Counted from the first letter of the stretch, positions 1 to 7,335 are shown. The stretch is DNA of 14,265 bases from Lentzea sp. (GCA_030146905.1 JASLAV010000546.1:1-14265), one strand, 5' to 3'. The notes: generated from the letters alone by a model not told the origin. Translations and numbers: made by a program.

Positions 1-402
1 GGCGACACCATCAGGGTGTCGCTGTCCGCATCGCCGGTGGAGGAGGTCAAGGTCGGCGCGCAGATCCTGGAGTCGCTCGGGTTGCGGCCTCGGGGACTCG
101 ACATCGTGTCGTGCCCGTCGTGCGGCCGGGCCCAGGTCGACGTGCACACCCTCGCCGAGCGGGTCACCGCGGCACTCGAGGGGTTCCCGGTGCCGTTGCG
201 GGTGGCGGTGATGGGCTATGTGGTCAACGGTCCCGGCGAGGCCCGTGAAGCCGACATCGGCGTCGCCGCCGGCAACGGCAAGGGCCAGATCTTCGTCAAG
301 GGCGAGGTGATCCGCACGGTCCCGGAGTCGCAGATCGTGGAGACCCTCCTGGCGGAGGCGGCCCGCATCGCCGAGGAGATGGGCGTGGATGTCAAGGCGT
401 GA
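1..402 (+). CDS. ispG: 4-hydroxy-3-methylbut-2-enyl diphosphate synthase (IspG/GcpE), C-terminal part, cut at window start
   Basis: The reading frame is open from base 1 and ends at TGA 400-402, giving the last 133 residues; the start lies outside the window. IspG is a cytosolic [4Fe-4S] enzyme of the MEP (non-mevalonate) isoprenoid pathway that reductively opens methylerythritol cyclodiphosphate to HMBPP. Seen here: the ligand motif SCPSCGR (Cys codons 112-114 and 121-123), the [10 protein letters not shown] block and the [12 protein letters not shown] segment typical of actinobacterial IspG. The fourth cluster ligand, Glu in NGPGE, is present. The third expected ligand, Cys in MGCVVNGPGE, is replaced by Tyr (TAT, 217-219), so activity is in doubt. 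Family membership is near certain; whether this is the main housekeeping copy or a second paralogue cannot be told from this fragment. A strong inverted repeat follows the stop. Confidence 0.95.
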   Translation, partial: GDTIRVSLSASPVEEVKVGAQILESLGLRPRGLDIVSCPSCGRAQVDVHTLAERVTAALEGFPVPLRVAVMGYVVNGPGEAREADIGVAAGNGKGQIFVKGEVIRTVPESQIVETLLAEAARIAEEMGVDVKA

Positions 403-432
403 CCGGAAGACCACGGCAAGGCGGGCTTGTGA

Positions 433-472
433 CGACGTGCAGTTCACGCACGAACGCGCGAACTGCACGTCG
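433..472. terminator. Perfect 13-bp inverted repeat, probable bidirectional terminator
   Basis: Arms CGACGTGCAGTTC (433-445) and GAACTGCACGTCG (460-472) are exact reverse complements around a 14-nt loop. The element sits between two converging genes, 30 nt after the ispG stop and 14 nt beyond the stop of the LuxR-type gene on the other strand. There is no T-tract on either side, which is common for actinobacterial stem-loop terminators. An operator is the alternative, but the position between two stop codons favours termination. Confidence 0.7.
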
Positions 473-486
473 CGGACTACCGCGCG

Positions 487-801
487 TCAGTCCACGGTGT
501 CACAAGCGACACGTGGGGGCCACGAATCCGTTCGCAGGATCTCGAGGACGAAAGCCCGCGAGACCAGCGCGACGCGGTTCGGCGCCTGCAGCTTGTCGGA
601 CATGACGCGGACGTGGTAGTCGATGGTCTTCGAGCTGAGGTACAGCTCCCTCGACAGCCGCCCGCTGGAGAAGCCGGCCGCGACGCCCTCCAGGATCCTG
701 GCCTGGACGGAACTGAGGGTCCAGCAGGCGGTCTGCCGGGCGGAGCCCGAGCGATGCGCGCAGTTCTGCGTGTCGTTATGCCCGTTGTACATGGCACCCA
801 T
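487..801 (-). CDS. Stand-alone LuxR-type HTH transcriptional regulator (104 aa)
   Basis: The product is essentially one LuxR/NarL-type DNA-binding domain (about residues 28-86: LSSVQARILEGVAAG, then LSRELYLSSKTIDYHV, then LQAPNRVALVSRA) behind a polar 27-residue N-terminus. There is no receiver, autoinducer-binding or ATPase domain, so any signal input must come from dimerisation or a partner protein. The third helix SSKTIDYHV matches the family's usual SxKTVxxHV pattern. The start is ATG at 801, with an in-frame ATG three codons later (792); GGGA lies 4 nt before the first and about 13 nt before the second, so neither is decisive. It is convergent with ispG and divergent from the 977-1252 gene, which makes it a candidate regulator of that gene. 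It is one of four LuxR-type HTH proteins in the window. Confidence 0.8.
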   Translation of the reverse strand: MGAMYNGHNDTQNCAHRSGSARQTACWTLSSVQARILEGVAAGFSSGRLSRELYLSSKTIDYHVRVMSDKLQAPNRVALVSRAFVLEILRTDSWPPRVACDTVD

Positions 802-976
802 CCATTCCCGTACAGCCGGCCAGGTCAGGAGCGCAATCGGAGAGGTACGGAGCGAGTAGGTGCCGGAGCACGTCTCAGCCGGTCATGTGACTTGAACATC
901 ATCATTTCGAGCACATCCAATCCTGGGCAGGAGGACCACTCTTGTATCCACAGTGGAGCGATGGGGGGGAACGAAC
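802..976. other. Intergenic region between two divergent genes
   Basis: No gene larger than the tiny leader frame at 942-980 is seen. The segment must hold the promoters of the LuxR-type gene (-) and of the 91-residue gene (+). A TTGAAC at 893-898 could be a -35 box for the + gene, but no convincing -10 box stands at the right distance. GGCCAGGTCA at 818-827 also occurs at 2633-2642, over the transporter promoter. CCAGGTC also occurs within coding sequence here, so the match is weak evidence for a shared operator. Confidence 0.5.
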
Positions 977-980
977 TTGA
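942..980 (+). promoter_or_regulatory. Possible 12-codon leader ORF coupled to the downstream TTG start
   Basis: An exact AGGAGG (929-934) stands 7 nt before TTG 942. From that TTG a 12-residue frame (MYPQWSDGGERT) runs to TGA 978-980. That TGA overlaps the TTG start (977-979) of the next gene as TTGA. This is the best Shine-Dalgarno in the region, and the larger downstream frame cannot use it: its first possible start, GTG 953, is 18 nt away. A small leader that couples translation would explain the arrangement; chance is the alternative. Confidence 0.3.
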
Positions 981-1252
981 CAACGTTGACGCATGACACC
1001 GCGACCGCGGCGGCGGCCGCGGACGCGCTGCTCGCGACCGTGCACGACGACCTGGGCAGGTTGCCGGTCAGCGCACAGCTGGACGCGGTGCTGTGTCTGC
1101 TGGAGGCGGCCCGGCAGGTGCTGCACACCGTCGGCCGGGCGCCCGGTGAGCTCGCCGGCGAAGACCTCGACCACCTTCGCGCGACCATGCGCGCCGCGTC
1201 GCTCTCGGTGCGCAGCTACCTGTGGCAGGCAGGTGACGGTGGTCCCGGCTAG
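977..1252 (+). CDS. Hypothetical protein, 91 aa, alanine/leucine-rich, mostly helical
   Basis: I do not recognise the family. The protein is soluble-looking with no signal peptide or membrane segment: an N-terminal Ala-rich helix (about residues 8-24) and two or three further helices with heptad-like leucines (LDAVLCLLEAARQVL, then LDHLRATMRAASLSV). Third codon positions are strongly G/C, which supports coding. I chose TTG 977 because a G-run ending in GGGGA (966-970) lies 6 nt upstream; an in-frame GTG at 953 would add 8 residues but has no RBS at the right distance. The TTG overlaps the stop of a 12-codon frame that has a perfect AGGAGG. The gene is divergent from the solo LuxR gene. It converges on the MFS gene so closely that both stop codons are read from one CTAG (1249-1252). 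Confidence 0.65.
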   Translation: MTTLTHDTATAAAAADALLATVHDDLGRLPVSAQLDAVLCLLEAARQVLHTVGRAPGELAGEDLDHLRATMRAASLSVRSYLWQAGDGGPG

Positions 1253-2442
1253 CCGCGCACCGCCTGCACCTGTTCCGAGGTCGCGCGGCGCAGGTCCGGC
1301 AGGAAGGTCATGAGGATCGCCGCGGCGGCCATGAAACCCGCGCACACCAGCAGACCGGTGCCGAACCCGGAACCCGCCGCCAGCACGCCCAGCGTGAGCG
1401 GGGCGAACGCGGACACACCACGCCCGATGTTGAAGCAGAACCCGGCACCGGTCGTGCGCACCCTGGTCGGGAACAGCCCGCCCAGGTACGCGCCGAAGAT
1501 GCCGGCGTAGGCCGCGAAGAAGGCGAACATGGGGCCAAGCCACAACAACGCCGTCCGGTCGGCCGCGACCACGTACAGCGGCAGGGTCAGCGCCACGCCC
1601 GCCAGCGACAGGACCAGCGCGTTCTTGCTGCCGATCCGGTCGGCGATCAGGCCGAAGACGTTGTAGCCGACGAACATCCCGAGGTTGAGCACCGTCAGGA
1701 ACAGCGCGACCGTCGCGGCGGGGATGCCCTTCTCGGCCTGCAGGTAGGTCGGCAGCCACGTGGACGCGCCCCACGCGCCGAACATCGCGAGCGCGGCCAC
1801 GACCGCGCCGAGCACGGTGCGCTTGCGCAGGTCCGGGGCGAAGATCTCCGTGACCTTCACCGGCGTGGTCTTCTGCTCAGCCCATTCTGCCGACTCGCGG
1901 AAGAACACGCCGACGATGACCAGCGGGATCACCACGCCCACGCCTCCGAGGAAGAACAACAGGCGCCAGTCGGGCAGCAACGCGCCCGACAGCACCGCGG
2001 CGACCACTCCGCCGACGGGGAACGAGCTGAGCACGAACGCGATCGCACGACCCCGTTGCGCGGCGGGCCAGGTCTCGACCACGTAGGTCGACACCACTCC
2101 CCACACCCCGCCGAGGCCCATGCCGGCCAGGAAACGCAGCACCACGAAGACCGTGAAGCTCGGCACCACCATGATCGCCGCGGTGAACATGCCGAACACC
2201 GCGAGCGACACCATCAGCGCCCGCTTGCGGCCGTAGTTGTCGGCGAGCCAGCCGACGGTCACGCTGCTCACACCGATGCCGAGCAGCGTCGCCGTGGCGA
2301 GCAGACCGCCCTGCGTCGTCGTCAGTCCGAGATCGGCGCGGATCACGGGCAACGCGAACGACAGCAACAGGATCTCCAGCGCGTCGAACATGTAGGCGAC
2401 GAACGAGCCGAAGAGCACAACCCAGCGGTTGGATCCACTCAA
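1249..2442 (-). CDS. MFS transporter (sugar/organic-acid symporter type)
   Basis: This is a 12-segment major facilitator superfamily permease of the cytoplasmic membrane, about 397 residues. Seen: TM1 with the acidic pair in YMFDALEILLL, the loop 2-3 signature GWLADNYGRKRAL (residues 64-76), RFLAGMGLGGVWG in TM4, the FFRESAEWAEQK end of the N-half, and the second-half repeat GLIADRIGSKNAL. The RESAEW block and acidic TM1 resemble the metabolite:H+ symporter and niacin/aromatic-acid branches; the substrate cannot be deduced. The start is uncertain. TTG 2442 precedes TM1 by a few residues and marks where G/C-ending codon use begins. In-frame GTG 2505 would add 21 residues but lies in weakly biased sequence with no RBS. 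Starts further upstream (to 2784) run through non-coding-looking sequence. A promoter candidate lies at 2643-2615, giving a leader of roughly 165 nt. The C-terminus overlaps the convergent 977-1252 gene. Confidence 0.88.
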   Translation of the reverse strand: MSGSNRWVVLFGSFVAYMFDALEILLLSFALPVIRADLGLTTTQGGLLATATLLGIGVSSVTVGWLADNYGRKRALMVSLAVFGMFTAAIMVVPSFTVFVVLRFLAGMGLGGVWGVVSTYVVETWPAAQRGRAIAFVLSSFPVGGVVAAVLSGALLPDWRLLFFLGGVGVVIPLVIVGVFFRESAEWAEQKTTPVKVTEIFAPDLRKRTVLGAVVAALAMFGAWGASTWLPTYLQAEKGIPAATVALFLTVLNLGMFVGYNVFGLIADRIGSKNALVLSLAGVALTLPLYVVAADRTALLWLGPMFAFFAAYAGIFGAYLGGLFPTRVRTTGAGFCFNIGRGVSAFAPLTLGVLAAGSGFGTGLLVCAGFMAAAAILMTFLPDLRRATSEQVQAVRG

Positions 2443-2614
2443 GCGAACCAGTCCATTCAGTCGTCGGGTTCCGTCAAGGACGCCGCACGCCGGTGGGCTC
2501 GCCACAAGACGGCAGTTCTCGGCGGCCGCAGTCAACTTCCTGAAACTCGATCGTCCGGAAAGGACGAAACCGCGCCGTTTCCACTGGAAGACCGATGATT
2601 CCTGACGGGCCACG

Positions 2615-2643
2615 ACGCTACGAAAGAGCCCAGGCCAGGTCAA
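2615..2643 (-). promoter_or_regulatory. Probable promoter of the MFS transporter
   Basis: On the minus strand TTGACC (2643-2638) and TAGCGT (2620-2615) are separated by exactly 17 nt. This fits the actinobacterial housekeeping pattern TTGACr-N17-TAnnnT. The predicted transcription start is near 2608, so the transporter message would carry a leader of about 165 nt. An inverted repeat (2635-2655) covers the -35 box. Confidence 0.55.
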
Positions 2644-2655
2644 CCGCCGACCTGG
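2635..2655. repeat. Inverted repeat over the -35 box, candidate operator
   Basis: CCAGGTC (2635-2641) and GACCTGG (2649-2655) are perfect 7-bp arms with a 7-nt spacer. The repeat overlaps the -35 hexamer of the transporter promoter, so a bound protein would block or alter RNA polymerase binding. It could instead act as a stem-loop in transcripts coming from the LAL gene upstream. Which regulator binds is unknown. Confidence 0.45.
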
Positions 2656-2806
2656 GAGCACCCTTAATACTGTGGTCCGGCCACGCGGCGGGTCGGTCGA
2701 CCTGGGACGCCACAGGCAGAAGGTACGGCCCAAATGAGATGCGTCGGAGGGGCCGGTTTCCGACGTCCGCCCGAATTCGAACACGCTTGCAGCAATCCGG
2801 GCACCT

Positions 2807-2822
2807 CCCGGTCAGATCCGGG
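2807..2822 (-). terminator. Short GC stem-loop directly after the LAL stop, weak terminator candidate
   Basis: On the minus strand, CCCGG and CCGGG pair around a 6-nt loop, starting one nt past the TGA of the 2824-5211 gene. The stem is only 5 bp and has no T-tract, so read-through into the transporter remains possible. The separate promoter downstream suggests that the transcription unit may end about here. Confidence 0.3.
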
Positions 2823-2823
2823 T

Positions 2824-5211
2824 TCACACCAGGTGGTTCAGCGCACCGGACAGCTCCGCTCTGCGCAGGACGCCGAGCTTGCGGTAGGAGTTCGTCAGGT
2901 GCTTCTCGACGGCTCTGGTGCTCACCGAGAGCGCGTCCGCTATCTCCTGGTTCGACCGGCCCGCCACCGCGAGCGCCACCACCCTGCGTTCGGTGCGGGT
3001 GAGTTCGGCACGCCGGATCTCGCCGCGCAGGTGGGTACCGGTCTGCCTCGCGAGGCGCCGGTCACCGCACTCGACGGCGATGTCGTGGCACCGCCGCAGG
3101 TGTTCGGCGGCGGCCTGCTCGTGCCGGTCGCGCAGCCGCACCCCCAGTGCCAGGTGGGCGCGCGCCAGTTCCAGCCGGTTGGCCGAGGTGGAGAGGACCT
3201 CCTCGGCCGCGTGCAACAGGTCCACGCCCTGGGTTCCCTCCGTCAGGCCGCCGAGCACGCGCAGAGTCCGGCCGACACCGGCGGGGGCACCCCATTCCAC
3301 AGCGCGTTCGTGGTCCTCCTCGGCGAGGACCACGGCCGCACCGGTGTCGCCGAGCTGCCGGTACAGCCGGACCGCCGTGGTGCGCCACGGGAACATCACG
3401 ACGTTGCGCCAGCCCACCTGGTCGAGCTGCCGGCCCGCGTCCGTCAGGCGGTGCAGACCGCCCCACGCGTCGCCTTCGGCGACCGCGTCCAGGCCACGCA
3501 CCATGTCGAGGACAACTGCGGTGCACGGGTTGTCCACCTTGACCTGGCGGCTCGACAGCAGGCACTCGGACAGCTGCTCGTCCTGAAGCTTGAGCGCCAC
3601 CAAGGCCAATGAGAGCACCGCGTCCGAGTCGACGAGCGCCTGTTCCTCCGAAACGTGGTCGAGCACCTTCTTCGCCATGAGCCCCGCCTCGGCGACATCG
3701 CCCAGGTGGGCGGACACGAGAGCACTGCTCGCCCACAGCTTTGCACGGTCGTTCCCGGTCGCCCGCGCCAGCGCCCGGTCCACCCAGGTGGCCGCGTTGG
3801 ACGGAGAATCGGTTGCGCACAGGGCTTTCACGAGCAGCTGTGCCATCTCGTCCGCCTGTCCGGTGTCCGGCGGTACGTGGTCGAGGAGGCCATCGGCCAG
3901 TGCCGCCACCTCCTCCGCGGGTGCGCCGGACAGCAGCGTCGCCGAGAAGGACAGCACCGTGAGCAGTTCTCGTTCCGCCGCAACGATCGCCGTGGGTTCC
4001 GGCCCGAACTCCCCCAGTCGCGTGGTGGAGTCGATGAGCTCGGTGAGGTCCGTGTGTCCCGCGTACCGCATCCGCGCCTCGATCCGCAGCGCCAGGTCGC
4101 GGTCGCCGAGCTGACGCACGTCCCGCTCGACGTCGCCGATGAGGTCGCGGGCCAGCGGGAGGGCCGTGCCCAGTACCGCGATGGGCATCCGGAGCACGGC
4201 GGCGGTCCGCTCCCGGCACGACTCGTGCATGTGAACCGCGCCGGACATGTGTTGCAGCGCCAGCACGCTGTCTGTCGAGCACTCGGCGATCGCGAGTTCG
4301 ACCAGCGACGCGGCACGTTCGGCCCCCTGTGCCGATACCGCCCTGCGCAGGTACTTCGTTGCGATCTGCTGCTGTCCTCGGCGCAGCGCGGTGTCCGCGG
4401 CGGCCTGGAGGACCTCGATCGCCCACTCCTGGAGGACAGACCTGGTCGCGACGAGGTGTTCGGCGACGTCCTCGGCGGGATGACCGCGGTCGGACAGCAG
4501 CACGGCGGCCGCCTCGTGACAGGTGTCGTGTTCGGAGGTCGTCATCATGGCGAGCACGGCATCGCGCACCGCCGGATCGGCGAAACGCGGATTCCGTTGC
4601 GACGTGACGAGTCCGAGTGAACGCAGACTCCGCACCGCCGCACCACCGGTGACGCCGTCGAGCCCGGCGAGCTCGGTGATCAGGCCGAGCTCGGTCTCCT
4701 CACCGAGCACGGCCATCGCCTTGGCGGCACGCCACACCGGTTCGGGCTGCCGGCGCAGGCAGTCGGCCAGCCGACACCGCGACCACGTGGGCGGCGACAT
4801 CTGCCGCAACCGCACCACCGATCCGGGAAGCGCGATCTCCGCGCCCGGCTCGCCGTCACGGACGGCGGTCACCACCAGAGCGCTCGTGGCGACGTCGGCC
4901 AGCCACCGCACGGACGGTTCGTCCGCCCACTGCAGGTCGTCCACCACGATGACGACGAAGCCGGGCGGAACGGGCCGGAGCTGGTCGGCCACACCGAAGT
5001 CCCAGTCGCGTTCGGCGGGTGCCCCGCTCGCGCGCAGCACGACCGCCCCCATGCCGTCCGCCCGGACGGCCAGCTCCCGCAGCAACGCCGACTTGCCCGC
5101 GCCCATCGGCCCTCTGACGGTCACGAACGCACCCGTACCGGAAACCGCCGCCCGCAGAGCCTCCGTCAGGTGGTCCATCCCGGCCGTCCTGCCGGGCGGC
5201 GCGTCGGCCAC
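2824..5211 (-). CDS. LAL-type LuxR family transcriptional regulator with STAND ATPase (795 aa)
   Basis: This is a large ATP-binding regulator of the LuxR family. It has an N-terminal P-loop ATPase with canonical Walker A GPMGAGKS (residues 34-41) and Walker B VVIVVDDLQWAD (86-97). A long TPR-like helical middle carries NVVMFPWR (603-610), and the C-terminus is a LuxR helix-turn-helix (about 737-790: LTRTERRVVALAVAGRSNQE, AVEKHLTNSYRKLGV). Such proteins are thought to use nucleotide binding and the TPR region to sense a ligand or partner and then activate promoters. GTG 5211 is chosen because GGAG lies 7 nt upstream; ATG 5178 (residue 12) is an alternative. It begins 3 nt after the stop of the HTH-less paralogue (5215-7335), so the two are co-translated. 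Walker A to B spacing is shorter than in its three neighbours. It is closest to the 7405-9861 paralogue. I saw no TTA codon. Confidence 0.93.
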   Translation of the reverse strand: MADAPPGRTAGMDHLTEALRAAVSGTGAFVTVRGPMGAGKSALLRELAVRADGMGAVVLRASGAPAERDWDFGVADQLRPVPPGFVVIVVDDLQWADEPSVRWLADVATSALVVTAVRDGEPGAEIALPGSVVRLRQMSPPTWSRCRLADCLRRQPEPVWRAAKAMAVLGEETELGLITELAGLDGVTGGAAVRSLRSLGLVTSQRNPRFADPAVRDAVLAMMTTSEHDTCHEAAAVLLSDRGHPAEDVAEHLVATRSVLQEWAIEVLQAAADTALRRGQQQIATKYLRRAVSAQGAERAASLVELAIAECSTDSVLALQHMSGAVHMHESCRERTAAVLRMPIAVLGTALPLARDLIGDVERDVRQLGDRDLALRIEARMRYAGHTDLTELIDSTTRLGEFGPEPTAIVAAERELLTVLSFSATLLSGAPAEEVAALADGLLDHVPPDTGQADEMAQLLVKALCATDSPSNAATWVDRALARATGNDRAKLWASSALVSAHLGDVAEAGLMAKKVLDHVSEEQALVDSDAVLSLALVALKLQDEQLSECLLSSRQVKVDNPCTAVVLDMVRGLDAVAEGDAWGGLHRLTDAGRQLDQVGWRNVVMFPWRTTAVRLYRQLGDTGAAVVLAEEDHERAVEWGAPAGVGRTLRVLGGLTEGTQGVDLLHAAEEVLSTSANRLELARAHLALGVRLRDRHEQAAAEHLRRCHDIAVECGDRRLARQTGTHLRGEIRRAELTRTERRVVALAVAGRSNQEIADALSVSTRAVEKHLTNSYRKLGVLRRAELSGALNHLV

Positions 5212-5214
5212 GGG

Positions 5215-7335
5215 TCAGCTCCAGCAGCCGGCGACGGGGTTCCTGGCGAGGAAACCGGGGAACAACCGCGCCACGAACGCCTCGGCGGCATCCCCGACCG
5301 GCATGCCGCGCACCACGTCGGCGAACTCCCGGGTCTCCCGCAGGGCACCGGGGACACCCCACCTCACGGACAGGCCCCAGGCCTCGGCGATCATGGCCTC
5401 GGCCCGCGCGACCTCGCCGGCGGCCCGCCATCCCACCGCAGCGAACATCCGCCACGGCAGCACAGCGGGGTTCACCACGCCCACGTCCCGCAAGCAGCGG
5501 CCGCATTCGACGAAGATCCCGGCGGCGGTCGCGGGTTCCTCCAGCAGCGCGACCAGCCCGTGGGCGAACAGCCGCCAGGCGTGCGCCAGGCCGTGTGCGA
5601 CATCGGTCGTCGCCTCGCGGACCAGCGCCCGGCGGGCTTCGTCCACCAGCCCGGCCGCGAGCAGCAGCACCACTTCCAGCGCGAGGTGCCGAGCGGCGAG
5701 CAGGGGGCGTCTGCGGCCGCGCGGCAGTTCCGACTCCACACCGGCCAGTTCCTCCGCCGCCTCGACGACCCGCCCCTGCCGCAACAGCACCGAGCAGCGC
5801 ACCAGAACCGCCTCGGCGACCGCCACCCGAGCACCGCACCGGCGGCCGTCCACGAGCACGGCGTCGACGCCGGCCAGTGCGGTCTCGTACTCGGTGGCCC
5901 AGGACAACACCTCGGCCGCCGCGATGCGAGGTGTCAGCGGACCCGGACCGCGCACGGCCAGAGCACGGGTCGCCAGCACCACCGCTTCCGCGCCACCGCT
6001 TCCGCCACGGCCCAGACGCCAGGCGGCCGTCCCCTGGCACACCGGGTCGACGGGCAGGTCGGGAAGCGACGGCACGGCGGGAACACCGAGTTCGTCCGGC
6101 TCGCCCGCGACGCTCACGACGTACCAGTAGAGGCCCTTCAGCGCTTCCTGTTCGGGCTCGGTCAGGTCCGGTTGCGCGATCGCGGTCTCGATCGCGCGCC
6201 GGGCCACCCCGGAATATTCCCGGCAGGCCAGCACGTCCGCCGCGCGCAGGCGCGGGCCGGACGCCGCCGGACCGGTCATGTGCAGGACCTCGGCCAGGCG
6301 CCGATCAGCGGCGTCCGGCGCGTGGTCCAGTTCGCACTGCGCCAGCTGGATCAGCACGTCCGCGCGCGTCACCTCGTCCGCGGGCTCGCTGAGCGCCCGG
6401 ACCAGCAACCGGGCGGCGTCCGCCGTCCTCCCCACCGCCGCCAGCCTTCGGGCTTCGCGCTGGAGCACCAGCCGAGCCCACGCCGTGCCGACAGGTGGTG
6501 CCTCGACCAGGAGCGCACTCATCTGCTCGAATCCGAGCGCGGCCCGATGACCGAGCACCACCGCTCCGGACCGCAGATCGTTCCGCTGGTCACCGCTCAT
6601 CGCGGCGAGCACGGCACGGGCCACGCCGTCGGTCAGCCTCAGTTCGTCGACCAGCCCGAGGCCGCGCAACCTCGTCAGCACACGATCGGCGACGGCGCGG
6701 TCCACGTCCGCGAGCTCGCACACGAGGGACCGTTCGAGGTGTCCGCCGCAGACCGCCATGGCACGCAACAACCTGGTGTCGCACTCGGGCACCAGGTGCA
6801 GCGTTCGCGTGATCCAGTTCTCGTCCGCGGCGGGCTCGGGCAGGCGGAGGACGTACCAGGGCGGCGCGGTGACCGAGGAGTCCTCTGCGAGCTCGGCGAA
6901 CACGTCCTCAGCCGCCGTGCCGAGTCCGGCGGTGGCCAGGACCACCACCACCGGGGCCCGGTGGATCCTGCGCAGCAACGCACGGAGCCACATGACCGAG
7001 CTCTCGTCCATCCACTGCGCGTCGTCGAGCACGAGCGCGAGGGGTCCGGCTTCGAGGAAAACGCGGCACAGCGCCGTCATCGACCGGCCGGGTTCGGCTC
7101 CCAGCTCGGCCAGGGCCCTGGCGAGCACCGCACCGTCCACATCGGACTCCATCGCCGACGCGCGAGCGGTGACCAGCCGCGTGCCGTGCCCGGTCACGTG
7201 ATCGCCGATTCGCCCCAGCGCCGCGGTGCGCCCGGACCCCGGCGGCCCGGTCACCTCGAACACGGCTCCGGTACCACGGCGCAGGCTTCCGACGAGCTCG
7301 GTGACGAGTTCCTCTTCTCCGACCTTCCTGGTCAC
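5215..7335 (-). CDS. HTH-less LAL paralogue: STAND-type ATPase with Arg-substituted P-loop (706 aa)
   Basis: It has the same architecture as its neighbours but no DNA-binding domain. Walker A reads GPPGSGRT (30-37) with Arg in place of the invariant Lys; Walker B is LALVLDDAQWMD (99-110). The TPR-like region contains NPAVLPWR (622-629), aligning with the same motif in the flanking genes. Only 77 residues follow this motif, against 184-185 in the two nearest paralogues, so the last helical repeats and the LuxR HTH are absent. The protein ends in PVAGCWS at a clean stop; no frameshifted HTH follows, because the next gene starts 3 nt later. I infer a partner or modulator of the coupled regulator at 2824-5211 rather than a regulator in its own right. 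GTG 7335 is the only in-frame start before an upstream stop, and its RBS is weak (AGAAG). ATG 7366, with a better AGGA, is in another frame, so a frameshift near the N-terminus cannot be excluded. Confidence 0.85.
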   Translation of the reverse strand: MTRKVGEEELVTELVGSLRRGTGAVFEVTGPPGSGRTAALGRIGDHVTGHGTRLVTARASAMESDVDGAVLARALAELGAEPGRSMTALCRVFLEAGPLALVLDDAQWMDESSVMWLRALLRRIHRAPVVVVLATAGLGTAAEDVFAELAEDSSVTAPPWYVLRLPEPAADENWITRTLHLVPECDTRLLRAMAVCGGHLERSLVCELADVDRAVADRVLTRLRGLGLVDELRLTDGVARAVLAAMSGDQRNDLRSGAVVLGHRAALGFEQMSALLVEAPPVGTAWARLVLQREARRLAAVGRTADAARLLVRALSEPADEVTRADVLIQLAQCELDHAPDAADRRLAEVLHMTGPAASGPRLRAADVLACREYSGVARRAIETAIAQPDLTEPEQEALKGLYWYVVSVAGEPDELGVPAVPSLPDLPVDPVCQGTAAWRLGRGGSGGAEAVVLATRALAVRGPGPLTPRIAAAEVLSWATEYETALAGVDAVLVDGRRCGARVAVAEAVLVRCSVLLRQGRVVEAAEELAGVESELPRGRRRPLLAARHLALEVVLLLAAGLVDEARRALVREATTDVAHGLAHAWRLFAHGLVALLEEPATAAGIFVECGRCLRDVGVVNPAVLPWRMFAAVGWRAAGEVARAEAMIAEAWGLSVRWGVPGALRETREFADVVRGMPVGDAAEAFVARLFPGFLARNPVAGCWS

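Larger units (their letters stand above)
2443..2823. other. Non-coding stretch between the LAL array and the MFS gene
   Basis: Reading frames here lack the strong third-position G/C bias of the neighbours, and I see no protein. The stretch holds a short GC stem-loop just after the LAL stop (2807-2822), a promoter with an inverted repeat (2615-2655), a ten-base direct repeat CGACCTGGGA at 2648-2657 and 2699-2708, an 8-bp palindrome GGTCGACC (2695-2702), and the probable long 5' leader of the transporter mRNA. A five-codon frame, ATG at 2456, ends in a TTGA that overlaps the chosen transporter start; it has no good RBS. Confidence 0.6.

Noticed and set aside
902..1774. 290-residue minus-strand frame across the small gene and the MFS 3' end
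   Set aside because: Arg/Gly-rich, wrong frame relative to the clear MFS protein, no domain.
2443..2784. N-terminal extension of the MFS frame up to 2784
   Set aside because: It would add 114 residues without similarity to MFS proteins, in sequence with weak codon bias that contains a promoter.
2618..2827. 69-residue frame starting with GTGA overlap at the end of the 795-residue LAL gene
   Set aside because: The overlap is tempting, but codon bias is lost and the frame runs through the promoter and its inverted repeat; no recognisable protein.
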